32,943 bases of DNA from Mesonia oceanica (GCF_902499555.1 NZ_CABVMM010000021.1:1-32943), one strand, 5' to 3'. Counted from the first letter of the stretch, positions 1 to 8,116 are shown. Notes: a model not told the origin generated them from the letters alone. A program made the numbers and translations.

Positions 1-107
1 ATTACACTTTTCCTTGCAATTTAAGTCATTGATTTAGTAGATGTTTTTAACATAATTAAATGATAACTAGAGAATTGCATGATTGCTAAGGTTTGACTAT
101 ATAATTT

Positions 108-132
108 AAGGCACCTTTAAAGTAGGTGCCTT
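108..132 (+). terminator. Rho-independent terminator of an upstream gene
   Basis: A perfect 9-bp stem (AAGGCACCT / AGGTGCCTT) with a 7-nt loop is followed by a T-rich run (TTTATTATTT). It most likely ends a plus-strand transcript that begins outside the window. It insulates the redox cluster from that gene. Confidence 0.8.
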
Positions 133-163
133 TATTATTTAGTAGTTCCTTTTAAATCACTAC

Positions 164-207
164 AGTGATTTGATACAAGTTTGACCATAGGTTTCTGTGC
201 AACTTTG
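164..207 (+). promoter_or_regulatory. Conserved-box promoter 1 (of quinone oxidoreductase-pirin unit)
   Basis: The 19-bp box AGTGATTTGATACAAGTTT (164-182) is followed by exactly 17 bp and then CAACTTTG (200-207), a variant of the Bacteroidota -7 element TAnnTTTG. The start codon lies 33 bp further on. The same box and spacing recur before three more units (1998, 2619, 3601). Only this copy is part of a perfect palindrome (AAATCACT-AC-AGTGATTT, 154-171). The weak -7 element and the conserved box covering the -33 region suggest activation by a bound regulator; which regulator is inferred only. Confidence 0.75.
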
Positions 208-240
208 TGATATCAATTTAAACCAATAAAAATTAATATC

Positions 241-1188
241 ATGAAAGCAATTGTGTACAAAAAATTCGGAACAACAGATGTTTTACAAATGGTAGAACAA
301 GTCAAACCTACTATTAATTCAAACCAGGTGTTGGTAAAGGTAAAAGCATTTTCCATTAATCCTATGGATTGGAAAATCAGAAAGGGGGAAATGAAATTGA
401 TGTCGGGGTCCAAATTTCCGAAGCATACTGGAGCTGATTTTGCCGGTATCGTGGAAGAAGTTGGCTCTGGGGTTAGTCATCTAAAAATGGGAGATGCTGT
501 ATTTGGCGTCGTTAAAAATTTAATGAAAGAAGGTGCATCAGCCGAGTATGTTGCGGTAACCTCTTCATTGGTCTGGAAAAAACCTTCCAATACTACCTTT
601 GAGCAAGCAGCATCCATTCCTGTAGTGGGTACCGCTGCACTTGCGGCTTTAGAAAAAATGGGAAATATCACTGCTCAAACTGCTATACTGATAAACGGTG
701 CTACTGGAGGATTTGGGATTTATTTACTTCAATTATTAAAACAACAGCAAGCTAATGTAACAGCTGTAACGAGCACCAAAGGAATGAAATATGCAAAAAA
801 TTTGGGTGCCAACACAGTAATAGATTACACCAAAGAAAATGTATTGTCAAGGAAAGACAGCTATGACATTGTAGTGGATTTGTCTGGTAAAATGAGCTAC
901 AAAAATGCCAAAGGGATTATGAAATCAAAAAGCTTGTTTTTAAACGTGACACCTCAGCCAATTGAAATTCCTACTTCGTTATTCAAGAACTTATTTACCA
1001 GTAAAAAACACGTTGTAGTGCTTTCAAGTCCTTCCACAAAACAAACCGAGACGCTAGTCAAGGCTGTAAATAACGGGTTACAGATTGAAGTCAACAAAGT
1101 ATTTCCATTTAGCCAATTTAAAGAAGCCTATCAATACGCGGAAAAAGGAGGCTATATAGGCAAAGTAGTGATTGAAGTCAATTCTTAA
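241..1188 (+). CDS. NAD(P)-dependent zinc-free quinone oxidoreductase-like protein (MDR superfamily)
   Basis: This 315-residue protein has the full layout of a medium-chain reductase of the quinone oxidoreductase branch. An N-terminal GroES-like domain carries HTGADFAGIVEEVG (62-75), followed by a Rossmann domain with NGATGGFG (152-159) for NAD(P)H. The catalytic and structural zinc ligands of true alcohol dehydrogenases are absent, as is normal for this branch. The likely role is cytosolic reduction of quinones or alpha,beta-unsaturated carbonyls; the substrate cannot be read from sequence. It is the first gene after conserved-box promoter 1. The pirin gene starts 34 bp downstream, so the two are probably co-transcribed. 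Confidence 0.88.
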   Translation: MKAIVYKKFGTTDVLQMVEQVKPTINSNQVLVKVKAFSINPMDWKIRKGEMKLMSGSKFPKHTGADFAGIVEEVGSGVSHLKMGDAVFGVVKNLMKEGASAEYVAVTSSLVWKKPSNTTFEQAASIPVVGTAALAALEKMGNITAQTAILINGATGGFGIYLLQLLKQQQANVTAVTSTKGMKYAKNLGANTVIDYTKENVLSRKDSYDIVVDLSGKMSYKNAKGIMKSKSLFLNVTPQPIEIPTSLFKNLFTSKKHVVVLSSPSTKQTETLVKAVNNGLQIEVNKVFPFSQFKEAYQYAEKGGYIGKVVIEVNS

Positions 1189-1222
1189 TTATAGCCTTCA
1201 TTTTCAATTAACAATTGTAATT

Positions 1223-1975
1223 ATGCTAAGAAAAATAGACAATACCATAAAATATGGGAAGCAGCACGGTGGATTTGGGATACAGATTTTATATCCTGGG
1301 CTAATAATGCCCGAACTGAATGATACAGGCTTTTCTACAATTGGAAGGATTGACCAAGCCCGTATAACTCCTGGTACACTAATCCCAATGCATCCGCATA
1401 AAGATGATGAAATTTTTACCTACCTACGTAGAGGTAAAGTCAAACACAAGGATTCCGAAGGGCATATGGATACCATTTCAAATCAAAAGTTAATGATGAT
1501 GAATGCGGGTTCCAGTTTTTACCACGAAGAAAAAACTTTGGAAGAAGATGGTACTCTAGAAGGGCTGCAGATTTTTATCAGACCCGAAGTTAAGGGACTA
1601 AAACCCCAAGTACAATTTCATCAATTACCAGAAGCCTATAGTCTTAATCAATGGCGAAAAATAGCTGGTAAGGACAATGATTATCCTTTACAGATAAGAA
1701 GCAATACCTGGATACTGGATATGCAGTTGCAACAAGGTGAAGAATCTTTTTTGCCCGAGCTATCTATCGAGGATACCTCATTTCTATTTTATGTGTTTAA
1801 TGGAGACATTCAAGTCAATGCTGACGTACAACTAAGAACCGGCGAAAGTGCTTTAATAGAAAATGAAAATCCGACTTTCATCGCCATTGAAACTACTGAC
1901 ATCGTTTTATTTATTACGCAAACCAATGCAAAACATTTTGATGGTGGTATGTACAGTGGCAATCTGCACAAATAG
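1223..1975 (+). CDS. Pirin family protein
   Basis: The product is a 250-residue bicupin of the pirin family. The N-terminal cupin keeps all four metal ligands expected in pirins: H57 and H59 in HPHKDDE, and H101 and E103 in YHEEK. Family members include quercetin 2,3-dioxygenases and redox-sensing iron proteins, and either role would fit a quinone/electrophile cluster. An earlier in-frame ATG at 1172 would overlap the end of the upstream gene and add 17 residues unlike pirin, so the ATG at 1223 (MLRKIDNTIKYG) was chosen. It probably shares the transcript of the preceding oxidoreductase. Confidence 0.85.
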   Translation: MLRKIDNTIKYGKQHGGFGIQILYPGLIMPELNDTGFSTIGRIDQARITPGTLIPMHPHKDDEIFTYLRRGKVKHKDSEGHMDTISNQKLMMMNAGSSFYHEEKTLEEDGTLEGLQIFIRPEVKGLKPQVQFHQLPEAYSLNQWRKIAGKDNDYPLQIRSNTWILDMQLQQGEESFLPELSIEDTSFLFYVFNGDIQVNADVQLRTGESALIENENPTFIAIETTDIVLFITQTNAKHFDGGMYSGNLHK

Positions 1976-1997
1976 GGATTTTATCTAAAAGCAAAAC

Positions 1998-2041
1998 AGT
2001 GATTTGATACAAGTTTGCAGGCAAGGTTCTCAGCATCTTTG
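1998..2041 (+). promoter_or_regulatory. Conserved-box promoter 2 (of SRPBCC gene)
   Basis: AGTGATTTGATACAAGTTT (1998-2016) is followed by 17 bp and then CATCTTTG (2034-2041); ATG is 28 bp later. The box is identical to promoters 1, 3 and 4 and the spacing is the same, while the 17-bp spacer sequence is unrelated. This pattern points to a selected protein-binding site rather than a recent copy of the region. Confidence 0.75.
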
Positions 2042-2069
2042 TATAGTAAATAAATTAAAAACTTAGAAA

Positions 2070-2651
2070 ATGAAAACAACAAAAAACAACAAGAAGGTTT
2101 CGAACAAAAACCCCGAAATAACGGTAGTAACCATCATCAATTCCAAAATAGATAGTGCATTCGACTATATACCTCCTATCAATTTAATGCACATCTTCCG
2201 AGGTAACGCAATGATTCCAGCGATTGTAGATACTAGTATTAAGCAAGGTTGGAATAAAGCGGGATTGAAAAGGACAGTCTACTTTGCAGACGGATCCACT
2301 TCGGAAGAAAGTCTTTTAACAGTGAATGCTCCAACTTCCTTTTCATACAAAAACGAGCATTTTACATCAAAATTACTTGCAGCACTACTTAAAAGAATTG
2401 AGGGGGAATGGTTGTTCACAGATTTAGGAAACCATCAAACCAAAATAGAATGGACGTACCGTGCAGTTCCAACCAATTTTATTTCAAGAATTTTTATCAA
2501 GTTGGTTTTGATAAAAGCTTTTGGAGCAGTGCTACGGAATGCTATGGATATCATTAAAAATGACCTTGAAAGTGGTCAGCTTGAAAAAGGAACCACCTGG
2601 AACACTAAAAAACAGAACAGTGATTTGATACAAGTTTTCGCAAAAGCCTAA
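2070..2651 (+). CDS. SRPBCC (START-like) family protein
   Basis: A 193-residue protein with a lysine/asparagine-rich N-terminus and a body that reads as an SRPBCC/polyketide-cyclase-type helix-grip domain: an early VTIINSKIDSAFDYI strand-helix, a GLKRTVYFADG hairpin, the EGEWLFTDLG and TKIEWTY strands, and a long C-terminal helix with FGAVLRNAMDIIKNDLE. Such domains bind hydrophobic small molecules; no catalytic role can be assigned. The gene has its own conserved-box promoter. Its last 11 residues (NSDLIQVFAKA) are encoded by the conserved box and spacer of the next promoter, so the C-terminus may have been acquired when the modules were joined. Confidence 0.75.
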   Translation: MKTTKNNKKVSNKNPEITVVTIINSKIDSAFDYIPPINLMHIFRGNAMIPAIVDTSIKQGWNKAGLKRTVYFADGSTSEESLLTVNAPTSFSYKNEHFTSKLLAALLKRIEGEWLFTDLGNHQTKIEWTYRAVPTNFISRIFIKLVLIKAFGAVLRNAMDIIKNDLESGQLEKGTTWNTKKQNSDLIQVFAKA

Positions 2652-2662
2652 TCGCACCTTTG
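2619..2662 (+). promoter_or_regulatory. Conserved-box promoter 3 (of NmrA gene), overlapping the upstream coding end
   Basis: AGTGATTTGATACAAGTTT (2619-2637) lies inside the last codons of the SRPBCC gene, whose stop is at 2649-2651. After 17 bp comes CACCTTTG (2655-2662), and ATG follows at 2700. The box is base-for-base the same as in the other three promoters although here it is also coding sequence. Confidence 0.75.
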
Positions 2663-2699
2663 TAGTGTAAATAATTAATAACAACAAAAATAGTAAAAG

Positions 2700-3593
2700 A
2701 TGAAAAAAATAGTAATCCTCGGAGCCACAGGAACAGTAGGAAGTAAAATTGCCAAAATTCTTTTAGAAAAAGGAAAGCATCAGGTAAAACTACTAACAAG
2801 AAATCCCGATAAATTAAAAGACTTTAAAACTTTGGGAGCAGAAATAATTTCAGGAGATGTCAATGATGTAGAAACCATTACTGAGGCATTCAAAAATGCG
2901 GATAGTGCTTTTCTCATTTTACCCGATAATGTTAAGGCAGAAAACACCCGAGCCTATCAAAGACAAGTTACCGGCAATTATCTGGAAGCCATTCAAAAAT
3001 CAGGTATCAAACATATTGTAAATATGAGCAGCCTGGGCTCCCATCTGCACGAAGGCAACGGTATGATGGCCGGTACAGGAGAACAGGAAGTAAGATTAAA
3101 TCAGCTAAAAGATGTAAATGTACTGCACCTTCGGTCTGCCTACTTTATGGATAATTTCTTAAGAACCATTGGGTTGGTAAAATCAAAAGGGATTAATGGA
3201 ACCCCAGCGGTTGGTGATCACGCTATCCCTATGGTGGCAACTCAGGATGTTGCGGAAGTAGCAGCGGCACATTTAATAAACCTAGACTTTACAGGTAAAA
3301 GTGTGCATGCGGTAATGGGGCCAAAAGATTATACGTATAGCGAATTTACCAACATCATCGGCAATGCCATTGGTAAACCCGAATTGCCCTATGTGCAAAT
3401 TCCAGCAGACCAAGCGAAGCAAGTATTTCTGGGTAATGGTTTTTCAGAAGACTTTGTGGATAATCTGATTGGTATGGCCGTAGCTATTAAAGATGGCATT
3501 TTCAACTATCAGAAAAGAGATGCATCTACCATCAGTCCTACAACGGCAGAAGAATTTGTATCTGAGGTTTACATACCTGCTTATAACAGCTAA
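2700..3593 (+). CDS. NmrA-type NAD(P)-binding reductase (atypical SDR)
   Basis: A 297-residue protein starting with a Rossmann nucleotide-binding motif, GATGTVGSKIAKILL (8-22). It then follows the NmrA/HSCARG pattern: LLTRNPDKL after strand 2, GDVNDVETITEAF, a VNMSSLG strand and a VMGPKDYTYSEF segment. The catalytic YxxxK of classical SDRs is not placed as expected, as is typical of atypical SDRs. Members are NADPH-dependent quinone reductases (QOR2-like) or redox-sensing NAD(P) binders. It stands alone behind conserved-box promoter 3. A second NmrA-type gene lies at 13208. Confidence 0.85.
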   Translation: MKKIVILGATGTVGSKIAKILLEKGKHQVKLLTRNPDKLKDFKTLGAEIISGDVNDVETITEAFKNADSAFLILPDNVKAENTRAYQRQVTGNYLEAIQKSGIKHIVNMSSLGSHLHEGNGMMAGTGEQEVRLNQLKDVNVLHLRSAYFMDNFLRTIGLVKSKGINGTPAVGDHAIPMVATQDVAEVAAAHLINLDFTGKSVHAVMGPKDYTYSEFTNIIGNAIGKPELPYVQIPADQAKQVFLGNGFSEDFVDNLIGMAVAIKDGIFNYQKRDASTISPTTAEEFVSEVYIPAYNS

Positions 3594-3600
3594 TAGTAAG

Positions 3601-3644
3601 AGTGATTTGATACAAGTTTTTAAAGAACGTTCGACACATCTTTG
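3601..3644 (+). promoter_or_regulatory. Conserved-box promoter 4 (of Old Yellow Enzyme-esterase unit)
   Basis: AGTGATTTGATACAAGTTT (3601-3619) starts 7 bp after the stop codon of the NmrA gene, followed by 17 bp and CATCTTTG (3637-3644). The OYE start codon is 36 bp downstream. The base before the box is G here but C in the other three copies, which marks the left edge of conservation. Confidence 0.75.
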
Positions 3645-3680
3645 AAAATAAATAATAATGATAATTAAAAAATAAATACC

Positions 3681-4763
3681 ATGAAACTTTTAGAAAAAAC
3701 ACAGTTTGGAAATTTAGAATTAAAGAACAGAATGGCAATGGCTGCCATGACCCGAAGCCGGGCAGATATTCACGGTGTAGTGGGTGAAATGACCGTGGAA
3801 TATTATACGCAACGAGCGAGTGCAGGTTTATTGTTTACGGAAGCCATCAGAATAAGCGAAGAAGCTACCGGCAGTCCGCTTACTCCAGGCATTTTTACCA
3901 ATGAGCAAATTGAAGCCTGGAAAAAAGTGACCCAAGCAGTGCATGATAAAGGAGGAGTTATTATAGCCCAACTATGGCATACAGGCCGTGTAGGGCATTC
4001 CACAGATAGAAAAGGAAAACTGCCATTGGCGCCATCCGCCCTGCCTATTCGAGGGATGCAACATTTTACTTCACAGGGCATGAAGGAATATGAAACACCA
4101 CAAGCAATTACGCTAGAAGAAATTAAACAAACAATTAAAGATTTCGGGCAGGCGGCAAAAAATGCCATAGAAGCGGGTTTTGACGGGGTTGAACTTCACG
4201 CTGCTAACGGCTATTTACCGAGTCAGTTCTTGGCGGAAAGCTCAAATCAAAGAACGGACAAATATGGTGGTAGTATTCCAAACAAAGTACGCTTTGCACT
4301 GGAAGTCATGAAAGAATTGATAAAAACAGTTGGAGGCGATAAGGTTGGTATTAAAATTTCTCCTTTGCATCCTTACGGTGATATGATATTAGATGCCCCT
4401 GTAGAGACCTACAGCTATTTGATTGAGGAATTGAATAAACTAGACTTTGCTTATGTAGAATTGATGAAGCGCAGTCCATCTTTCCCCTCCCCATCACATT
4501 ATCCCAACGTGGATGACATAGAACTGTTCGGTAACCAAATTAAGCAAACTGTTATTGCAAATTCAGGCTATGATAAGGCTTCGGCCGAGGAAGAATTAGA
4601 AAAAGGAATTGCCAGTATGGTTTCCTTCGGAACACTATTCTTGGCCAATCCAGATTTACCCAAACGTTTTGAACTGAATACAGAATTAAATCAACCTGAT
4701 AGAGCGACTATGTTTGGTGGCAGTAAAGAAGGTTATATCGATTATCCATTTATAAACAAATAA
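3681..4763 (+). CDS. Old Yellow Enzyme family alkene reductase
   Basis: A 360-residue FMN-dependent (beta/alpha)8 barrel ene-reductase, close in layout to N-ethylmaleimide reductase. Visible landmarks are LKNRMAMAAMTRSRA near the N-terminus with the flavin-contacting threonine, AQLWHTGRVGH (96-106), and ELHAANGYLPSQFL (171-184) with the substrate-binding pair H173/N176 and Y178. NQRTDKYGGS follows. In the usual C-terminal flavin-phosphate motif GRPFxANPDL this protein reads GTLFLANPDL, with threonine 318 where an arginine is normally found. It should reduce activated C=C bonds of enones or nitroalkenes with NAD(P)H. The esterase gene 14 bp downstream is probably in the same operon. Confidence 0.92.
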   Translation: MKLLEKTQFGNLELKNRMAMAAMTRSRADIHGVVGEMTVEYYTQRASAGLLFTEAIRISEEATGSPLTPGIFTNEQIEAWKKVTQAVHDKGGVIIAQLWHTGRVGHSTDRKGKLPLAPSALPIRGMQHFTSQGMKEYETPQAITLEEIKQTIKDFGQAAKNAIEAGFDGVELHAANGYLPSQFLAESSNQRTDKYGGSIPNKVRFALEVMKELIKTVGGDKVGIKISPLHPYGDMILDAPVETYSYLIEELNKLDFAYVELMKRSPSFPSPSHYPNVDDIELFGNQIKQTVIANSGYDKASAEEELEKGIASMVSFGTLFLANPDLPKRFELNTELNQPDRATMFGGSKEGYIDYPFINK

Positions 4764-4777
4764 AAAATTATATACAA

Positions 4778-5680
4778 ATGAAAAATATAGTGAAAACCAT
4801 AGTGATGCTGGCAGTGCTCCAGTTCACTAATACGAATGTATTTGCGCAAACTATCGCAGATAGTACTATGCAAAAAATAAATGAATTTAGAGGTTTCTAT
4901 GAAACTTTAGGGAAAGTTTATCCTCCCAATAATACGGTAAGTATAAATGAAACCACCATTTCAGGAGTTAAGAGTTACATGTTTAATCAAGAGATGTTGA
5001 GTAAAAAAGAAATAATGGTGTATCTGCATGGTGGTGTATACACCTATGGAAACTTTAATACGTATCAAGCAATGATATCTCATTTAGCCAGATCGTTCAA
5101 TTCGCCCATTTTATACATAGAATACGCATTGTCTCCAGAACATCCATATCCTACTGCGAACAACGAAATATTCAATGTGTACAAAGAGCTGCAAAAAAAG
5201 TATAAGGATTATAAAATAACCGTAATGGGTGATAGTGCTGGAGGTGGCCTGGCAATAGCATTGATAAATGATGTACAAATAGCCAATCTATCCATGCCTG
5301 CCTCGTTAGCGTTAATCTCTCCGTGGATCGATTTAAAGTGTGATAATAAATCCTATGAGACCAGACAGGCATTGGATCCCATTCTAAGCAAGGATTTTCT
5401 TTATAACCATGCATTGATGTACGCCTCAAATAATATTCAAGAGGCAGATCCCAGTGAATTGAAATTCAAAGAATTCCCGCCTGTGTTCTTGCTGGTCGGC
5501 ACGGACGAGGTATTGAATGATGATGCCAAAAACTTCTATGCTTACATTAATCCCATTCAAAAGAAATCTAAGTTTAAGGAGTATGAGGGGCAAAAACATG
5601 TCTGGCCGTTTGCTCATATTGATTCAAAAGAATCGATGGAAGCTATAGAAGACATTAAGCAGTTTATATCGTCAAATTAG
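4778..5680 (+). CDS. Secreted alpha/beta hydrolase, HSL-type esterase
   Basis: A 300-residue protein with a Sec-type signal peptide (hydrophobic stretch 7-17, likely cleavage after VFAQ) and a hormone-sensitive-lipase-like fold. The oxyanion motif is HGGV (84-87) rather than the usual HGGG. The nucleophile is S153 in GDSAGGG, with D243 in GTDEVLND and H274 in QKHVWP completing the triad. It likely hydrolyses small esters or lactones in the periplasm. It is the second gene of the OYE unit, 14 bp after OYE. A cytosolic relative without signal peptide is encoded at 15179. Confidence 0.85.
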   Translation: MKNIVKTIVMLAVLQFTNTNVFAQTIADSTMQKINEFRGFYETLGKVYPPNNTVSINETTISGVKSYMFNQEMLSKKEIMVYLHGGVYTYGNFNTYQAMISHLARSFNSPILYIEYALSPEHPYPTANNEIFNVYKELQKKYKDYKITVMGDSAGGGLAIALINDVQIANLSMPASLALISPWIDLKCDNKSYETRQALDPILSKDFLYNHALMYASNNIQEADPSELKFKEFPPVFLLVGTDEVLNDDAKNFYAYINPIQKKSKFKEYEGQKHVWPFAHIDSKESMEAIEDIKQFISSN

Positions 5681-5845
5681 AAATTGGCTTAATAACATTC
5701 TAGTGATTCGGGAGGTGTATTCCATCTTCATTTCTTGTTTCGCTATTTAAAACCAAGTTTTGGCTAAAGTAATCCACGTTATGGATAAATCCGTGACGAG
5801 TTATCCTAAGATATTTGCATTGAATATTTAATTAAAAAAAAGAAA

Positions 5846-6613
5846 ATGTCAAACAACAAAATTGCATTAGTCACCGGGGGAAGCCGTGGACTAGGGAGAG
5901 ATATGGCTATTAGCTTATCTAAAAAAGGATTGGATGTGATAATCACCTACCAATCCAACAAAGAAGCAGCAGATGAGGTTATAGGTCAAATTGAACAAAA
6001 TGGACAAAAGGGCTTTGCTATTCACCTTGATGTCATGGATCTAAAAAGTTTTGATACTTTTAGTTCTTTACTAAAAAGTTCTTTAAGTAAATCTTTCGGT
6101 ACAGAAAAGATAGATTATCTTGTTAATAATGGGGGATTCATCCATTATGCCAACTACACCGACGCCACGCCAGAACAATTTGAGGAATTACTTAATGTTC
6201 ATTTCAAAGGACCTTTTTTCCTAACTCAAAAACTTCTTAATGAACTCATTTTAAGAGATAATGGAGGTATCGTCAATATATCCACAGGGCTAGCACGATT
6301 CACAACTCCAGGATTTGCAACCTACGCTGCTATGAAGGGAGCTATGGAGACACTTACCAAATATCAAGCCCAGGAATTGGGTAAAAGAGGGATCAGATCT
6401 AACATAGTGGCACCTGGCCCCATAGAGACAGATATCATGGGTGGTGCTGTAAGGGATAATAGTGATATGAATACCCACCTTGCATCACAAGCAGCATTGG
6501 GTCGTGTAGGACTGCCAGATGATATTGGAAGTGTCGTTGCCTTTTTATGTACCGATGATTCCAAATGGATAAATGCACAACGTATAGAGGTTTCCGGAGG
6601 GTCAAACCTTTAA
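5846..6613 (+). CDS. Classical SDR family oxidoreductase (FabG-like)
   Basis: A 255-residue short-chain dehydrogenase with TGGSRGLG (10-17) for cofactor, NNGG (94-97) in place of NNAG, and the catalytic set S146, Y160 and K164. The PG motif at 190-191 and the C-terminal INAQRIEVSGGSNL are typical of FabG/glucose-dehydrogenase-like SDRs. Substrate is unknown. It has its own upstream region of 165 bp lacking the conserved 19-bp box and ends at a clear terminator. Confidence 0.88.
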   Translation: MSNNKIALVTGGSRGLGRDMAISLSKKGLDVIITYQSNKEAADEVIGQIEQNGQKGFAIHLDVMDLKSFDTFSSLLKSSLSKSFGTEKIDYLVNNGGFIHYANYTDATPEQFEELLNVHFKGPFFLTQKLLNELILRDNGGIVNISTGLARFTTPGFATYAAMKGAMETLTKYQAQELGKRGIRSNIVAPGPIETDIMGGAVRDNSDMNTHLASQAALGRVGLPDDIGSVVAFLCTDDSKWINAQRIEVSGGSNL

Positions 6614-6662
6614 TTTATATCACAAGCTTTTATTAACTCTCTATGTAATTAAAGTATAACTA

Positions 6663-6696
6663 AGGAGGATACATCCAGTTGAGTTGGGATCCTCCT
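6663..6696 (+). terminator. Terminator after the SDR gene
   Basis: AGGAGGAT (6663-6670) pairs perfectly with ATCCTCCT (6689-6696), followed by AGTTTATTT. The 18-nt loop is long, so it is less certain than the hairpins at 108 and 22138. Confidence 0.6.
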
Positions 6697-6740
6697 AGTT
6701 TATTTAATCATTGTAAAACATAGAAAATCTATCAATACAA

Positions 6741-7187
6741 ATGGAAAATACTAATTTGGTCAACGGTCTGACCCAAGAAGAAATAGGTACAATAGAAACA
6801 TTTTACAGTGCCTGGAAAAAAAATATCCCTGAATTACTAAATGAGGTCTGCACCCCTGATTGGCAGGACATTCCACTGGCGCCGGATCAACAGGAGGGAC
6901 CAATAGGGTTACAGATAATTATGAGCAAACTTATTGACACCTTTCCCGATATAGAGGTGGTCATTCACGAAATTTTTGGAACTCATGAAAGAGCTGGGGT
7001 AAGAGCTGAATTAAAGTTTACACATAATAAGGATTTACTGGGAATACCCTCAACAAATAGAAAAGTGGCAATTGCGCTTCACGAGTTTCATCATCTTAAA
7101 AACGGAAAACTTACGCACACTTGGCATCTGGAAGATTGGTTTGGTCTTTTAATGCAAAGTGGCGCTTGGCCTGCCGGAACGTTATAA
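6741..7187 (+). CDS. SnoaL-like / ester cyclase family protein
   Basis: A 148-residue single-domain protein that fits the SnoaL-like fold (NTF2-like cone). Support comes from TFPDIEVVIHEIFG, followed by the GVRAELKFTH strand, LLGIPSTNRKVAI and the end HEFHHLKNGKLTHTWHLEDWFGLL, which closely match the order of motifs in SnoaL ester cyclases. Members act as cyclases, hydratases or ligand binders on small ring compounds; the actual substrate is unknown. The SDR at 7232 starts 44 bp later and may be co-transcribed. Confidence 0.78.
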   Translation: MENTNLVNGLTQEEIGTIETFYSAWKKNIPELLNEVCTPDWQDIPLAPDQQEGPIGLQIIMSKLIDTFPDIEVVIHEIFGTHERAGVRAELKFTHNKDLLGIPSTNRKVAIALHEFHHLKNGKLTHTWHLEDWFGLLMQSGAWPAGTL

Positions 7188-7231
7188 ACAAGGCGCCATA
7201 TCGCAATTAGCTTCAACTTAAATTGAGAAGT

Positions 7232-7981
7232 ATGTACGAGGAATTAAAAGGGAAAAAAGCGCTTATAACCGGTGCTACTAAAGGAATAGGAAGAGGTATT
7301 GCAGAAAAGTTCTCTTCACTTGGGATTAATTCAGTGTTGAATTATTCGAATGACGACATCGCTGCAATTGAAACAGAAGAAATAATTAAGGGATACGGTA
7401 TTGAATATCATTTTGTAAAGGCCGATGTTTCCGACCCAGATGATATACGAAGACTATTTTCGTTTGCGTCTGAAAAATTTGGTCAATTGGATATCGTTGT
7501 TGCAAACGCGGGAATCGAACTCATTGAAACACCCGTTCTAGAATCGACTGAATCTGATTTTGACAAGGTATTTGATCTTAATGTAAAAGGCACGTTTTTT
7601 GTCATGCAGGAAGCTGCCAAGTGTCTAGCGAACAATGGAAGGTTGATACTCATATCTTCGACAATGAGCATTCATCCTGATTCAGGAGCAGCTATATATG
7701 CGGCCAGTAAAGCTGCATCTAAGCTCTTTGTAGATGTTTTGGCTAAAGAACTGGGGCCAAGACACATAAATGTTAATTCTGTGATGCCGGGAATTATTGA
7801 TAATGCAGGTGTTATAACCGATCAACCTATAGAAATTAAAAAACAGATGATGGCAGGAAGTCCTTTCAATAGGTTAGGTACACCTGAAGACGTGGCGAAA
7901 GTTGTGGCGTTTTTGGCTTCTGATGAAGGAGCGTTTGTACATGGGCATCATTTGCAGGTTAACGGGGGATCCATCTATTAG
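7232..7981 (+). CDS. Classical SDR family oxidoreductase
   Basis: A 249-residue SDR counted from the ATG at 7232; a TTG three codons upstream (7223) is a less likely start. TGATKGIG (13-20) binds the cofactor, NAG (92-94) is the strand-4 motif, and S142 or S143, Y156 and K160 form the active site. The C-terminus HGHHLQVNGGSIY is typical of FabG-like enzymes. It is only distantly similar to the SDR at 5846. An AraC regulator follows after a probable terminator. Confidence 0.88.
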   Translation: MYEELKGKKALITGATKGIGRGIAEKFSSLGINSVLNYSNDDIAAIETEEIIKGYGIEYHFVKADVSDPDDIRRLFSFASEKFGQLDIVVANAGIELIETPVLESTESDFDKVFDLNVKGTFFVMQEAAKCLANNGRLILISSTMSIHPDSGAAIYAASKAASKLFVDVLAKELGPRHINVNSVMPGIIDNAGVITDQPIEIKKQMMAGSPFNRLGTPEDVAKVVAFLASDEGAFVHGHHLQVNGGSIY

Positions 7982-8007
7982 CTTTAAAAAAGGATTCAAT
8001 GAATAGC

Positions 8008-8029
8008 ATCAATGGGTTAGAACATTGAT
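8008..8029 (+). terminator. Possible terminator between SDR and AraC gene
   Basis: ATCAATG (8008-8014) pairs perfectly with CATTGAT (8023-8029), followed by TTTT. The stem is short and AT-rich, so efficiency is uncertain. Confidence 0.45.
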
Positions 8030-8088
8030 TTTAACCATAATTTTGGTTCCTATCGTGGTCTATCTTTTATATAGGATTCAACATTTCC

Positions 8089-8116
8089 TTGGTAACTGGT
8101 TAAATAGATAAATTTG
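8089..8116 (+). promoter_or_regulatory. Bacteroidota-type promoter of the first AraC gene
   Basis: TTG (8089-8091), a 17-bp spacer and a perfect TAAATTTG (8109-8116) form a standard Bacteroidota promoter, 32 bp before the start codon. Unlike the enzyme promoters upstream it has a consensus TA in the -7 element and no 19-bp box, which fits constitutive expression of a regulator. Confidence 0.6.

Noticed and set aside
3803..4168. 121-codon minus-strand frame inside the Old Yellow Enzyme gene
   Set aside because: Lies fully inside a well-supported gene, is cysteine-rich and resembles no family; a shadow frame.
5701..5790. AGTGATTCGGG and TTTTGGCTAAAG before the SDR at 5846, considered as a fifth copy of the promoter box
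   Set aside because: Only partial matches and no CAnnTTTG at the required distance.
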